Assembly (NCBI GenBank): GCA_021287185.1
Contig: JAJTAZ010000030.1
Span: forward strand, 1 to 64,000
DNA length: 64,000 bases
Origin: Burkholderiales bacterium
GTDB lineage: Bacteria > Pseudomonadota > Gammaproteobacteria > Burkholderiales > Burkholderiaceae
Reading direction: 5' to 3'
The notes beneath the pieces were generated by a model, which saw only the letters and a list, made by a program, of their open reading frames with translations, searched no databases and was not told the DNA's origin. Both the position numbers and the translations under genes were made by a program. Positions 37,366-45,818 of the stretch are shown in pieces; the stretch's first letter is position 1; each line of letters begins with the position of its first letter.

Positions 37366-38988
37366 ATGAGACTACTTCAATTCATTACCGCACGTCGCAC
37401 TTGGCAAACCCCGCAACTGATTGGGGTGGTGGCGCTTTTCATCACTGCGTTGGGTAATATTGCATTTTTTCGCCATGTGAGTGAAGTTTATTTTCCTCAC
37501 AATGTGGCTTTCATGTTGGCTTTGGGATTGGTGTTGCTGGCGTTGAATTATTTTTTATTGGGACTGTTTTGCTATCGAGCCACCATTAAACCCATCGCGG
37601 CAGTCATTTTGCTGTTGTCCGCTGTCGTGGCGTACCATATGGACACGTTTGATGTGGTGATTGATAAAGTCATGTTGCAAAATGTCGTTCAGACCCAAAC
37701 AGCAGAGGCCTTGGATTTGTTGACGCCAAAATTCTTGGCGTATTTCGTGGTTTTGGGTGTGTTGCCGACGTGGTGGCTTTTGCGTCAAAAAATCGAGAAA
37801 ACTTCATTCAAACGCGGATTTTGGCTCAAGTTCAAATGGATGGGTTTGGCGCTGTTGTTAATTGCGCTGTGCGGTGTGGCATTTAATAAAAGTGTTGCCT
37901 CCTTTGCCCGTGAACACAAAGCAGTGCGTTTTTACACCAATCCATTGACTTATTTGTACTCTGCAGGTCAATTTGTTGGCAATCATTTTTCGAGCCAGAC
38001 CAAAGATTTTCAGGCGATTGGCTTGGACTCGAAAATCTCTGAAACCGATAATCACAAAGAATTGGTCATTATGGTGGTCGGTGAAACGGCGCGTGCCGAT
38101 CATTGGTCGCTCAATGGTTACAGTAAAAATACCAACCCGTTGATGAGCCGAGAACCGAATTTTGTGAGTTTACCGAATTTGTATTCTTGTGGCACCAGTA
38201 CGGCCGTATCGGTGCCGTGCATGTTTACCAATCTTGGACGTGCCAACTACAGCGAGAAAAAATTCAATAACACTGAGAATGTGTTGGATGTGCTTAAACG
38301 GTCGGGCGTGCAAGTGCTGTGGCGCGACAATAATTCAAGTTCCAAAGGTGTGGCCGATCGCGTGGCCTATGAGGATTATCGAGACAGTAAACGCAACACA
38401 ATGTGTGAAGGTGAGTGTCGCGATGAAGGCATGTTGGTTGGCTTGCAAGACTACATCAATCAAAATTCGGGTAAGGATATTTTAATTATTCTGCACACCA
38501 TGGGCAATCATGGGCCAGCGTACTTTAAACGGTATCCAAAACAATTTGAAAAATTCACCCCTGCCTGTCAAGACAATCAATTGGAAAATTGCAGTGCAGA
38601 GTCCATCAGCAATGCGTATGACAATGCCATTTTGTATACCGATTATGTTTTGTCCCAAATCGTGCAATTGCTCAAGACCAATGAGGATAAGTATAAAACC
38701 TCAATGATTTATATGTCTGATCATGGTGAATCTTTGGGTGAAAATGGCGTGTACTTACACGGTATGCCATACATGATTGCACCCGATGCGCAGAAACACC
38801 CTGCCGCAGGTATTTGGTTGGGGCAAGGTTTCAATGGGGTTGCTATTGATAAATTAAAACAGGTGGCTGCACAGCCCCTATCTCATGACAATTTATTTCA
38901 CACCTTGTTGGGCGCATTTGAGGTACAAACGCAGGTGTATCGACCCGAATTGGATATTTATCATTTGGCGGGCAGTGATAAACCGTAA
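37366..38988 (+). CDS. eptA: Lipid A phosphoethanolamine transferase, EptA/MCR family
   Basis: A 540-residue inner-membrane enzyme with about five N-terminal helices and a periplasmic alkaline-phosphatase-like domain. Zinc and catalytic motifs are intact: Glu in VGETARADHWSLNGY, the nucleophile Thr in SCGTSTAVSVPCMF, HTMGNHGPAYFKRYP, and Asp-His in MSDHGESLGENGVYLHGMPY. It adds phosphoethanolamine to lipid A phosphates, lowering the negative surface charge; relatives give polymyxin tolerance. It looks like a resident chromosomal gene, not a mobile mcr. A palindrome CTTAA-N5-TTAAG lies upstream at 37263-37277. Confidence 0.94.
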   Translation: MRLLQFITARRTWQTPQLIGVVALFITALGNIAFFRHVSEVYFPHNVAFMLALGLVLLALNYFLLGLFCYRATIKPIAAVILLLSAVVAYHMDTFDVVIDKVMLQNVVQTQTAEALDLLTPKFLAYFVVLGVLPTWWLLRQKIEKTSFKRGFWLKFKWMGLALLLIALCGVAFNKSVASFAREHKAVRFYTNPLTYLYSAGQFVGNHFSSQTKDFQAIGLDSKISETDNHKELVIMVVGETARADHWSLNGYSKNTNPLMSREPNFVSLPNLYSCGTSTAVSVPCMFTNLGRANYSEKKFNNTENVLDVLKRSGVQVLWRDNNSSSKGVADRVAYEDYRDSKRNTMCEGECRDEGMLVGLQDYINQNSGKDILIILHTMGNHGPAYFKRYPKQFEKFTPACQDNQLENCSAESISNAYDNAILYTDYVLSQIVQLLKTNEDKYKTSMIYMSDHGESLGENGVYLHGMPYMIAPDAQKHPAAGIWLGQGFNGVAIDKLKQVAAQPLSHDNLFHTLLGAFEVQTQVYRPELDIYHLAGSDKP

Positions 38989-38996
38989 GGTATCAA

Positions 38997-40004
38997 TTAC
39001 ACCTTGTTCTTAAACAACAACTGTGCCACCACTTGCCCGTGGTCAGAGGTAAATGGTGCGCGGTTGTGCAAATGATCGTTTAAGCAATACACCTCGCGTA
39101 CCTGAGCCATTTGAAAACGCGATTGTGGGTGAAACTCCTCAGACACCAAAATGTGGTCGAGCACATCCAACGAGCCATCGTGAATGTGTGAATACACCAC
39201 ATTGCGCAATGGGTCGTTGCGGGTTTGGATGCGCTGCGAATCAAACAGTTGAAAGTCAAAAAAACTCTTACCATAGCGTCCCGTACCCGCGATGATTTGT
39301 GTGGTTACGGACTGAGCATCATCGTTAAAATCGCCTGCCACAATACATGGCTCATGGTTGCGTTGCAGGATGTGGTTTAAATAATGACGCAATGCCACAG
39401 CATCTGCACCACGGCGTATTAACGAGCGCAGTCCCGCCACTGCCATGTCATCAGGATTGGTGTCTTCTTCGCTGTCTAAATAATCGGGGCGTTTGGATTT
39501 TAAATGCACACCCAAAACATGCAGGGGTAATCCATTGGGTAATTTGACTGTCACATGCGGCACTGCGCGGGTGATTTGGGTCAATGGTTCAGCATATCCA
39601 GCAGGGGTGATGGGTTGCGCGTAATCAATGACCCAGTTCGCCTCACCCAATAGTGGCAATCGTGTGGCCATTGCCACTTGAGGAACCAACTCATTTTTCG
39701 GTTGCATCCTGACCGCATCACGTGCGATGAGTTTGGCACGGTTCATGGTTTTGCTGGCAAGGAGTGCCTCTTGCAAGGCTTGAACTTGGAAAACCTCTTG
39801 AAATACCACCACATCGGCATTCATCTCATCCAATTGTTGGGCTATCCAGTCACGTTTTTGTGTGTACAACGCAGAATCATAAGGTTCTTGATTGGCGTAA
39901 AAGGTAAAATTCGGCAGCGCGCAGTTGCGTAAATTAAAAGTGCCAATTTTGATGGAAATACCAAACTCGTCGCTGTGATCAATCGATGAAGGCAGTGGGG
40001 GCAT
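38997..40004 (-). CDS. Endonuclease/exonuclease/phosphatase (EEP) family protein
   Basis: A 335-residue protein of the DNase I/EEP fold. Motifs are IGTFNLRNCALPNF at the N terminus, VVVFQEVF (metal Glu), LGVHLKSKRP, VAGDFNDDAQS, and LDHILVSEEF with SDHGQVVAQL (catalytic His) at the end. Substrates in this fold include DNA, phosphoinositides, sphingomyelin and small phosphodiesters; this one is not assignable. There is no signal peptide, so it is probably cytoplasmic. AGGAG lies eight bases before the ATG. It is convergent with eptA with only eight bases between. Confidence 0.85.
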   Translation of the reverse strand: MPPLPSSIDHSDEFGISIKIGTFNLRNCALPNFTFYANQEPYDSALYTQKRDWIAQQLDEMNADVVVFQEVFQVQALQEALLASKTMNRAKLIARDAVRMQPKNELVPQVAMATRLPLLGEANWVIDYAQPITPAGYAEPLTQITRAVPHVTVKLPNGLPLHVLGVHLKSKRPDYLDSEEDTNPDDMAVAGLRSLIRRGADAVALRHYLNHILQRNHEPCIVAGDFNDDAQSVTTQIIAGTGRYGKSFFDFQLFDSQRIQTRNDPLRNVVYSHIHDGSLDVLDHILVSEEFHPQSRFQMAQVREVYCLNDHLHNRAPFTSDHGQVVAQLLFKNKV

Positions 40005-40107
40005 GGGGGTTCTCCTATATTGATGGTGCATTGTACTTGAAATCAAATCTTTGTAGGAATGCCCAATACTTTGGGCTACAATGGCAAAAATTTCCAATGA
40101 GGGTGTT

Positions 40108-40725
40108 ATGAACGGATTGTCATCGTTGTTAATAGCTGGCGTGTGGTGTGCGTTGGCATACCTTGTCGGCTCAATTTCATTTGCAATTGTGTTGTCCAAA
40201 TGGTTTGGTATGGACGACCCGCGCTCGTATGGTTCCAACAATCCTGGTGCGACCAATATGTTGCGCTCTGGGCGTAAAGAGGTCGCGCTGCTCACCTTGT
40301 TGGGTGACGCGCTCAAAGGTTTTCTGCCCGTGTACTTGGCAGCGCGTTGGGGTGAGATGGGCATGGTTGGACTGGCTTGGGTGGCGCTTTTTGCTTTTTT
40401 AGGGCATCTCTACCCGATTTATTTTAAATTCGTTGGCGGTAAAGGCGTGGCAACGTTTTTGGGTGTGGTTTTGGGTTTGTCGGCGAACATCGGCTTGTGG
40501 GTGATTTTGGTGTGGATTGTCTTGGCGTTGGTTTTTCGTTACTCATCGTTGGCTTCATTGGGTGCCAGCGTGGTGGCGCTGGTATTGTTCGTTTTTGATT
40601 GGGGTATGGGTTGGGCACTGCTACCCATGACTTTGATGGTGGGCCTGATGTTTTACCGACATCGCGAGAACATCGCTAAGTTAAGAGCGGGACAGGAACG
40701 CAAATTATTTGCACCAAAACAGTGA
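40108..40725 (+). CDS. plsY: Acyl-phosphate glycerol-3-phosphate acyltransferase PlsY
   Basis: A 205-residue inner-membrane enzyme making lysophosphatidic acid from acyl phosphate and glycerol 3-phosphate. The three PlsY motifs are present: YLVGSISFA, YGSNNPGATNMLRSGRK and FKFVGGKGVATFLG. The ATG chosen has GAGGG seven bases upstream; an in-frame ATG at 40081 overlaps the TACAAT -10-like box (40077-40082) and is unlikely. Its last codons overlap the first NtrC-type half-site upstream of glnA. Confidence 0.94.
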   Translation: MNGLSSLLIAGVWCALAYLVGSISFAIVLSKWFGMDDPRSYGSNNPGATNMLRSGRKEVALLTLLGDALKGFLPVYLAARWGEMGMVGLAWVALFAFLGHLYPIYFKFVGGKGVATFLGVVLGLSANIGLWVILVWIVLALVFRYSSLASLGASVVALVLFVFDWGMGWALLPMTLMVGLMFYRHRENIAKLRAGQERKLFAPKQ

Positions 40726-40786
40726 TAAATGTTTGTTTTGCACCATTTTTGTGCTTTCTGTACTCATTTTGCACCAAAAAAGTCAC
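40710..40786 (+). promoter_or_regulatory. Three phased NtrC-like half-sites upstream of glnA
   Basis: TGCACCA occurs at 40710, 40739 and 40770, each preceded by TTT. The steps of 29 and 31 bases are close to three helical turns. The second copy has the best right arm (TGCACC-ATTTT-TGTGCT against the consensus TGCACY-N5-GGTGCA). The others are mainly left half-sites. A sigma-54 promoter could not be located between here and the ATG. Confidence 0.6.
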
Positions 40787-40792
40787 GGTTAA

Positions 40793-40808
40793 GGTGGTGG
40801 AATTGGTA
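40793..40808 (+). other. tRNA-Leu-like fragment in the glnA upstream region
   Basis: GGTGGTGGAATTGGTA equals the D-arm region of leucine tRNAs and differs from the tRNA-Leu at 4630 in two of 16 bases. No acceptor stem, anticodon arm or T arm follows, so this is at most a remnant. Confidence 0.4.
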
Positions 40809-40880
40809 AACTGTCACGAATGATTGAATATCAGTTGTTGGGTGTTGGGTTTAAATTTTTCTTTTTTTCAGGAGTTTTAA

Positions 40881-42296
40881 ATGAGTGATAACATTGCAAA
40901 AGTCATGCAGATGGTTAAAGACAACGATGTGAAATTCGTTGATTTTCGTTTTACTGACACCAAAGGTAAGGAACAACATGTTTCGGTACCTGTTTCTGCA
41001 TTTGATGAAGACAAATTTGAATCAGGTCACGCATTTGATGGCTCTTCAATTGCAGGTTGGAAAGGCATTGAGGCCTCTGATATGTTGTTGATTCCAGATC
41101 CAACGACTGCAAACATTGATCCATTCACAGCTGAAACCACTTTGTTGTTGACCTGTGACGTGATTGACCCAACCGATGGTAAAGGCTATGACCGTGACCC
41201 ACGTTCGATTGCCAAACGCGCTGAAGCGTACTTGAAATCATCGGGTTTGGGCGACACAGCGTACTTTGGTCCAGAACCAGAATTCTTTATTTTTGACTCA
41301 ATTCGCTATAAAGTCGATATGCAAGGCTCATTTGTCCGCATTGGCTCAGACGAAGCAGCGTGGTCTTCTTCTGTAAAAACCGAAGGTGGCAACTTGGGTC
41401 ATCGTCCAGGCGTTAAAGGCGGTTACTTCCCTGTGGCTCCGACAGATACGTTCATGGACATGCGTTCTGAAATGTGCTTGTTGCTCGAACAAATGGGTGT
41501 ACCTGTTGAGGTGCATCACCACGAAGTCGCAGGTGAAGGTCAAAACGAAATCGGCACCAAATTCTCAACTTTGGTTCAACGCGCAGACTGGACACAAATT
41601 TTGAAATACGTGGTTTGGAATGTGGCCAACGCGTATGGTAAAACCGCGACATTCATGCCAAAACCTGTGGTGGGCGACAATGGTTCGGGCATGCACATTC
41701 ATCAATCCATTTGGAAAGATGGTCAAAACATGTTCGCAGGTGACGGCTATGCTGGTTTGTCTGAAACTGCTTTGTACTACGTGGGCGGTATCATCAAGCA
41801 CGCGAAAGCATTGAACGCGATTACCAACCCTTCAACCAACTCATACAAACGCTTGGTTCCTCACTTTGAGGCTCCTGTGAAATTGGCTTACTCTGCGAAA
41901 AACCGCTCGGCTTCGATTCGTATTCCATTCGTATCGAATCCAAAAGCGCGCCGCATTGAAGCGCGTTTCCCAGACCCAATGGCGAACCCATATTTGGCAT
42001 TTGCTGCGTGTTTGATGGCAGGTTTGGATGGTATTCAAAATAAAATCCATCCTGGCGACCCAGCGACCAAAAATTTGTATGACTTGCCACCAGAAGAAGA
42101 TGCATTGATTCCAACGGTGTGTTCAAGCCTTGAAGAAGCTTTGGAAAACTTGGACAAAGACCGTGAATTCTTGACGCGCGGTGGTGTATTCTCTAACGAA
42201 ATGATTGATGCCTACATTGCGCTGAAAATGGAAGATGTGCGTCTGACTCAAATGACGGCAACCCCATTGGAATTCCAGTTGTACTACAGTCTGTAA
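40881..42296 (+). CDS. glnA: Glutamine synthetase, type I
   Basis: A 471-residue enzyme making glutamine from glutamate, ammonia and ATP, forming a dodecamer. The signatures are [50 protein letters not shown] and the adenylylation site NLYDLPPEE with its Tyr, so activity is probably controlled by GlnE. AGGAG lies before the ATG. Upstream NtrC-type sites and downstream ntrB and ntrC point to nitrogen control of transcription. Confidence 0.98.
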   Translation: MSDNIAKVMQMVKDNDVKFVDFRFTDTKGKEQHVSVPVSAFDEDKFESGHAFDGSSIAGWKGIEASDMLLIPDPTTANIDPFTAETTLLLTCDVIDPTDGKGYDRDPRSIAKRAEAYLKSSGLGDTAYFGPEPEFFIFDSIRYKVDMQGSFVRIGSDEAAWSSSVKTEGGNLGHRPGVKGGYFPVAPTDTFMDMRSEMCLLLEQMGVPVEVHHHEVAGEGQNEIGTKFSTLVQRADWTQILKYVVWNVANAYGKTATFMPKPVVGDNGSGMHIHQSIWKDGQNMFAGDGYAGLSETALYYVGGIIKHAKALNAITNPSTNSYKRLVPHFEAPVKLAYSAKNRSASIRIPFVSNPKARRIEARFPDPMANPYLAFAACLMAGLDGIQNKIHPGDPATKNLYDLPPEEDALIPTVCSSLEEALENLDKDREFLTRGGVFSNEMIDAYIALKMEDVRLTQMTATPLEFQLYYSL

Positions 42297-42314
42297 AGAG
42301 ACTTATCGATGGAC

Positions 42315-42350
42315 AAAAAGTGCTGAACCGATAAAGTTCAGCACTTTTTT
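42315..42350 (+). terminator. Terminator after glnA
   Basis: AAAAAGTGCTGAAC / GTTCAGCACTTTTT, a 14-pair stem with a seven-base loop and a T run. It isolates glnA from the DUF4124-ntrB-ntrC group. Confidence 0.95.
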
Positions 42351-42360
42351 ATTGGGATTT

Positions 42361-42390
42361 TTGCGTGCAATGTGGCTTTGCCAGTACAAT
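42361..42390 (+). promoter_or_regulatory. Promoter giving an apparently leaderless mRNA
   Basis: TTGCGT (42361-42366) and TACAAT (42385-42390) are 18 bases apart. The start ATG at 42397 lies seven bases after the -10, where transcription would begin, leaving no room for a ribosome binding site. Confidence 0.55.
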
Positions 42391-42396
42391 GACACC

Positions 42397-42927
42397 ATGG
42401 GAACACGAGCACGAAGCACCATTCAAAAACGCTGGCATCCAGTCATCGTAGGCATGGGTGTGTTTTTTGGGATGTGTCATGCACAGGCGCAAACCACCAC
42501 CAGCGTGGTGTATGTGTGTCAAGAAAATGGTGTCTTGACCTTAAGAAACACCAGCACACGCATAAACGCTGCGGCAAATTATTGCGATAAAAAAACCATC
42601 ACCCTACCCACATTCTCCCGTTTGATGGGGGATCCAATGCCAACCGCACAGACCCTGATTGTTGGGCTGCAAGTGCCGAGTATGGTGCAACAACAGCGTG
42701 ATTTTGGACGCATGCGTATTGTGCAAGCCGAATTAAATGCGGCTCAACAGCGTTTGATGAAATTGCAAATGGAATACAATCACGGTCAGCCTGAGCGTAT
42801 CGGCAATGAGAAAAAAGATCGAAAGTACCTTGACCGAGTGGCGAGTTTAAAGCAAAACATTGAATTTACTCAATCCAACATAGAGGCACTCAAACGAGAG
42901 TTGACTCGCATTCATGCAACACAATAA
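42397..42927 (+). CDS. DUF4124-like exported protein upstream of ntrB
   Basis: A 176-residue protein with a signal peptide (hydrophobic VIVGMGVFFGM, cleavage near AQA). A short domain like DUF4124 follows: SVVYVCQENGVLTLRNTS. The C-terminal half (about 100-176) is a predicted coiled coil, with Glu, Gln, Arg and Lys repeats. Function unknown; the position between glnA and ntrB is typical of this bacterial order. An in-frame ATG further upstream would overlap the promoter. It has no Shine-Dalgarno sequence. Confidence 0.75.
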   Translation: MGTRARSTIQKRWHPVIVGMGVFFGMCHAQAQTTTSVVYVCQENGVLTLRNTSTRINAAANYCDKKTITLPTFSRLMGDPMPTAQTLIVGLQVPSMVQQQRDFGRMRIVQAELNAAQQRLMKLQMEYNHGQPERIGNEKKDRKYLDRVASLKQNIEFTQSNIEALKRELTRIHATQ

Positions 42928-42936
42928 ACAGAACGG

Positions 42937-44052
42937 ATGACCATGTTAGCCAAACACATTGAATTGGACGCGTTGCAATTTGGCATCATCATCTTAAACA
43001 CCGATGCACGCATTGTGTACCTAAATACTTCGGCGCAAGTGTTGTTGCGCACACCGCAAAGCCACGCATCCGATGTACCGCTGACCCAATGGTTTGAACT
43101 GGACGACACATTGACTCAAATTTTGCAGCACATCAAACACCATCGCGAGGATGTGTGCCGTGGGGTGGTGCGCATGATTCGTCAGGGTGATGGTTCTGAA
43201 TTGGAAGTGCCGCAGCCCATTTACGTTGCGTTGTCTGCACAGCGCCAAACGGATGTGGTGAGCGATGCGTCCAACGAGCGCATTTATATACTGGAATGTT
43301 TTGAATTGGGCGCGTACGAGCAAGTGCAACAAGATTCGCAGTGGCGGGCGCAAGTACAAAGCCACCAATTGCTGATGCGCCAACTGGCGCACGAAATTAA
43401 AAACCCATTGGGTGGAATTCGTGGGGCGACACAGTTATTGCAGGATGAGTTGGAAACCGAACAGCCTGATTTGGTCGAATACACAGAGATGGTGTTGGAG
43501 CAAGTTGATCGGTTGAAAAACTTGGTCGATCAATTTCTCGTGCCTTATCGCCAAGGAATGGCGCAGGCAGTCGCGCTCAATATCCATGAGGTTTGCGAAA
43601 AAGTCTGCAAACTGGCACAAATCGAGTTTGCCGATGCGATTGATTGGCAGCGCGATTATGATGTGAGTGTGCCGCAGGTACGAGGTGTGGCAGACTATTT
43701 GCAGCAACTGTTGCTCAATCTGATGCAAAACGCGGGGCAAGCTTTGTTGCGTGAGCCACCCAAGCAGCCTCAAGTGATTTTGCGCACGCGCATTGCCCGC
43801 AACTGTTTGGTCAATCAAGTAACCTATCCCATGATGCTTGAAATATCGGTGATTGACAACGGGCCTGGGGTTCCCGATGAAATTTACGACACCTTGTTCT
43901 TACCGATGGTGACTCAGCGCGAAGGCGGTACGGGGCTTGGGTTGTCGGTTGCCATGCAAATCGCCCAACAACATGGCGGTACCATTGAAGTTCACAGCCG
44001 CAAGGGGCGCACGCAAATGCGCGTATTGTTGCCCATCGCGTCCAGCGTCTAA
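42937..44052 (+). CDS. glnL: Nitrogen regulation sensor kinase NtrB
   Basis: A 371-residue soluble histidine kinase. The N-terminal PAS domain (about 10-120, starting LDALQFGIIILNTDARIVYLN) is followed by HisKA with QLAHEIKNPLGGIRGATQLL, where His is phosphorylated. The ATPase domain has LLLNLMQNAGQALL, VIDNGPGVP and GGTGLGLSVAMQIAQQHGG. It phosphorylates NtrC under nitrogen limitation, controlled by PII. ATG codons at 42937 and 42943 are both possible. ntrC starts 139 bases after it. Confidence 0.94.
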   Translation: MTMLAKHIELDALQFGIIILNTDARIVYLNTSAQVLLRTPQSHASDVPLTQWFELDDTLTQILQHIKHHREDVCRGVVRMIRQGDGSELEVPQPIYVALSAQRQTDVVSDASNERIYILECFELGAYEQVQQDSQWRAQVQSHQLLMRQLAHEIKNPLGGIRGATQLLQDELETEQPDLVEYTEMVLEQVDRLKNLVDQFLVPYRQGMAQAVALNIHEVCEKVCKLAQIEFADAIDWQRDYDVSVPQVRGVADYLQQLLLNLMQNAGQALLREPPKQPQVILRTRIARNCLVNQVTYPMMLEISVIDNGPGVPDEIYDTLFLPMVTQREGGTGLGLSVAMQIAQQHGGTIEVHSRKGRTQMRVLLPIASSV

Positions 44053-44082
44053 AAATTCCTCAATGCTCCAATTAAGAACATT

Positions 44083-44144
44083 TGCACCCATATAGTGCAA
44101 ATGCGCTATCATTGTGCACCGAAGTGTTGCACTCATCAGGTGCG
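44083..44144 (+). promoter_or_regulatory. Cluster of NtrC binding sites upstream of ntrC
   Basis: Three 17-base matches to TGCACY-N5-GGTGCA, each with one mismatch: TGCACCCATATAGTGCA (44083-44099), TGCACCGAAGTGTTGCA (44115-44131) and TGCACTCATCAGGTGCG (44128-44144). The last two overlap by four bases. The first overlaps TTGCAC, which with TATCAT (44107-44112) could form a promoter with a long 19-base spacer. This suggests self-regulation of ntrC. Confidence 0.7.
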
Positions 44145-44191
44145 GTGCGCCGCACAATAGGTGCTGTACATACCAATTTATAGGAGGTGTT

Positions 44192-45685
44192 ATGTATGGC
44201 TTAAACGACAAACCGACCATCTGGGTGGTGGACGACGATAAAAGCATACGTTGGGTGCTGGACAAAGCCTTACAAAAATCACGTTTGCCTTACCGCATGT
44301 TTGCCGATGGGCGAGAGGTCTTGGATGCCTTGGATTTTTGGAACAAACAGCCCGAAAACAAGCGTCAAGCCGGCGATTATCCTGCGTTGTTGTTGTCTGA
44401 TATTCGGATGCCCGATGTCAATGGCATCGAGTTGTTGCGCGAGTTTAAGAAATTGGCACCTGAAGTGCCCGTAGTGATGATGACCGCGCACTCGGATTTA
44501 GAAAATGCGGTCTCAACCTTTCAAGAAGGTGCGGCAGAATACATCGCTAAGCCGTTTGACACCGAAGAATTAATCGCGCTCATCAAACGTTTTGTACAGC
44601 CTGTGAAAGTACCTGCAGCAAATAACAGTACGGACGGCACAAGCGATGATGCAGATGGTTTTGAGCAGCGTTATGGCTTGCTCGGACACAGTTCGGCGAT
44701 TTTGCAAGTTTTGCGCACGGTGGGACGGCTCTCTGCCACCGAGGTCAATGTGTTGCTTACGGGTGAAACAGGCACGGGCAAAGAATTGGTCGCACGCGCG
44801 ATTCACGCGACAGGTGTGCGCGCCAACGCGCCGTTTATCGCAATCAGTACCGCGGCGATTCCAGCGCACATGCTCGAATCGGAATTGTTTGGACACGAAA
44901 AAGGTGCATTCACAGGTGCGGGCAATGCACGCATGGGGCGGTTTGAAGAAGCCGAGGGCGGAACCTTATTTTTAGATGAAATTGGCGATATGCCGATGGA
45001 GTTGCAGGCGCGTTTATTGCGTGTGTTGTCCGAAGGGGTTTTTTACCGCGTCGGTGGCAGTGAGTTGGTACAAGCCAACGTGCGCATCATCGCCGCCACT
45101 CATCAGAACTTGGCGCAACGGGTTGAGCAGGGGTTGTTCCGTGCGGATTTATACCACCGCTTAAACGTGGTCGGCATTCATTTGCCCGCGCTGCGTGACC
45201 GAGCTGAAGACATTCCCCAATTGATGCAACACTTCCTTGCGCAAGCGGCGAGGGACCTCAAATTGCTTGCGCCTAAAACCCTGTCACCCGCGGCGATGGA
45301 CGTGTGTCAAAAAGCCGCGTGGACAGGCAATGTACGTCAATTGGACAACGTCTGCCGTTGGCTGACGGTAATGACACCGACCCAATTGGTCAATGAAGCC
45401 GATTTGCCTGCTGAGGTGCGTGAGCGTCCTGTCGAAATGAGCGCGTCATTCGGGCAATCAGGCGCGACGGGCATGACAGGCGTGAACACATGGCAAGAAC
45501 TTTTGCGCATTGCGGTGCGTCAAGGTTTGAATGACCAAGTGCCTGCGGTGATGCTCAAACTACAAGATCAATTTGAGCAAGTGGTCATCGGTGAAGCTCT
45601 GAAATATACCCACAACCACCGCCAAAAAGCGGCGCAGTTATTGGGGATTGGACGCAATACAATCACAAGAAAAGTACGGGATTGA
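44192..45685 (+). CDS. glnG: Nitrogen regulation response regulator NtrC
   Basis: A 497-residue sigma-54 activator. The receiver domain has [13 protein letters not shown] and the phospho-Asp in [13 protein letters not shown]. The AAA+ domain has [15 protein letters not shown], the sigma-54 contact loop EKGAFTGAG, Walker [14 protein letters not shown] and the usual NVRQLDN. The C-terminal Fis-type helix-turn-helix is [25 protein letters not shown] lies just before the ATG; an upstream in-frame ATG at 44114 would lie inside the NtrC sites. It is followed by a terminator. Confidence 0.97.
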   Translation: MYGLNDKPTIWVVDDDKSIRWVLDKALQKSRLPYRMFADGREVLDALDFWNKQPENKRQAGDYPALLLSDIRMPDVNGIELLREFKKLAPEVPVVMMTAHSDLENAVSTFQEGAAEYIAKPFDTEELIALIKRFVQPVKVPAANNSTDGTSDDADGFEQRYGLLGHSSAILQVLRTVGRLSATEVNVLLTGETGTGKELVARAIHATGVRANAPFIAISTAAIPAHMLESELFGHEKGAFTGAGNARMGRFEEAEGGTLFLDEIGDMPMELQARLLRVLSEGVFYRVGGSELVQANVRIIAATHQNLAQRVEQGLFRADLYHRLNVVGIHLPALRDRAEDIPQLMQHFLAQAARDLKLLAPKTLSPAAMDVCQKAAWTGNVRQLDNVCRWLTVMTPTQLVNEADLPAEVRERPVEMSASFGQSGATGMTGVNTWQELLRIAVRQGLNDQVPAVMLKLQDQFEQVVIGEALKYTHNHRQKAAQLLGIGRNTITRKVRD

Positions 45686-45716
45686 ATGACTGCTTTTTAA
45701 AACCCTTCTCAAACTT

Positions 45717-45744
45717 GAGCCTTGTCATCGCGCAAGGCTTTTTT
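45717..45744 (+). terminator. Terminator after ntrC
   Basis: AGCCTTG / CAAGGCT with an eight-base loop, then TTTTT. Confidence 0.88.
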
Positions 45745-45818
45745 ATGCCTGCATCAGCCGTATTTGCCCCATCTTTACGGTACAATAACCTGTTGTTTAA
45801 CTCAAATAAAATCAAATT

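Noticed and set aside
37366..38988. Acquired mobile colistin-resistance gene
   Set aside because: The protein is of the same family as MCR, but no insertion sequence, plasmid gene or repeat flanks it, and its base composition is like its neighbours; it looks resident.
40787..40880. Sigma-54 (-24/-12) promoter for glnA
   Set aside because: No GG-N10-GC pair with the expected flanks (TGGCAC-N5-TTGC) could be found; the nearest TTGGTA segment lacks the GC at the right distance.
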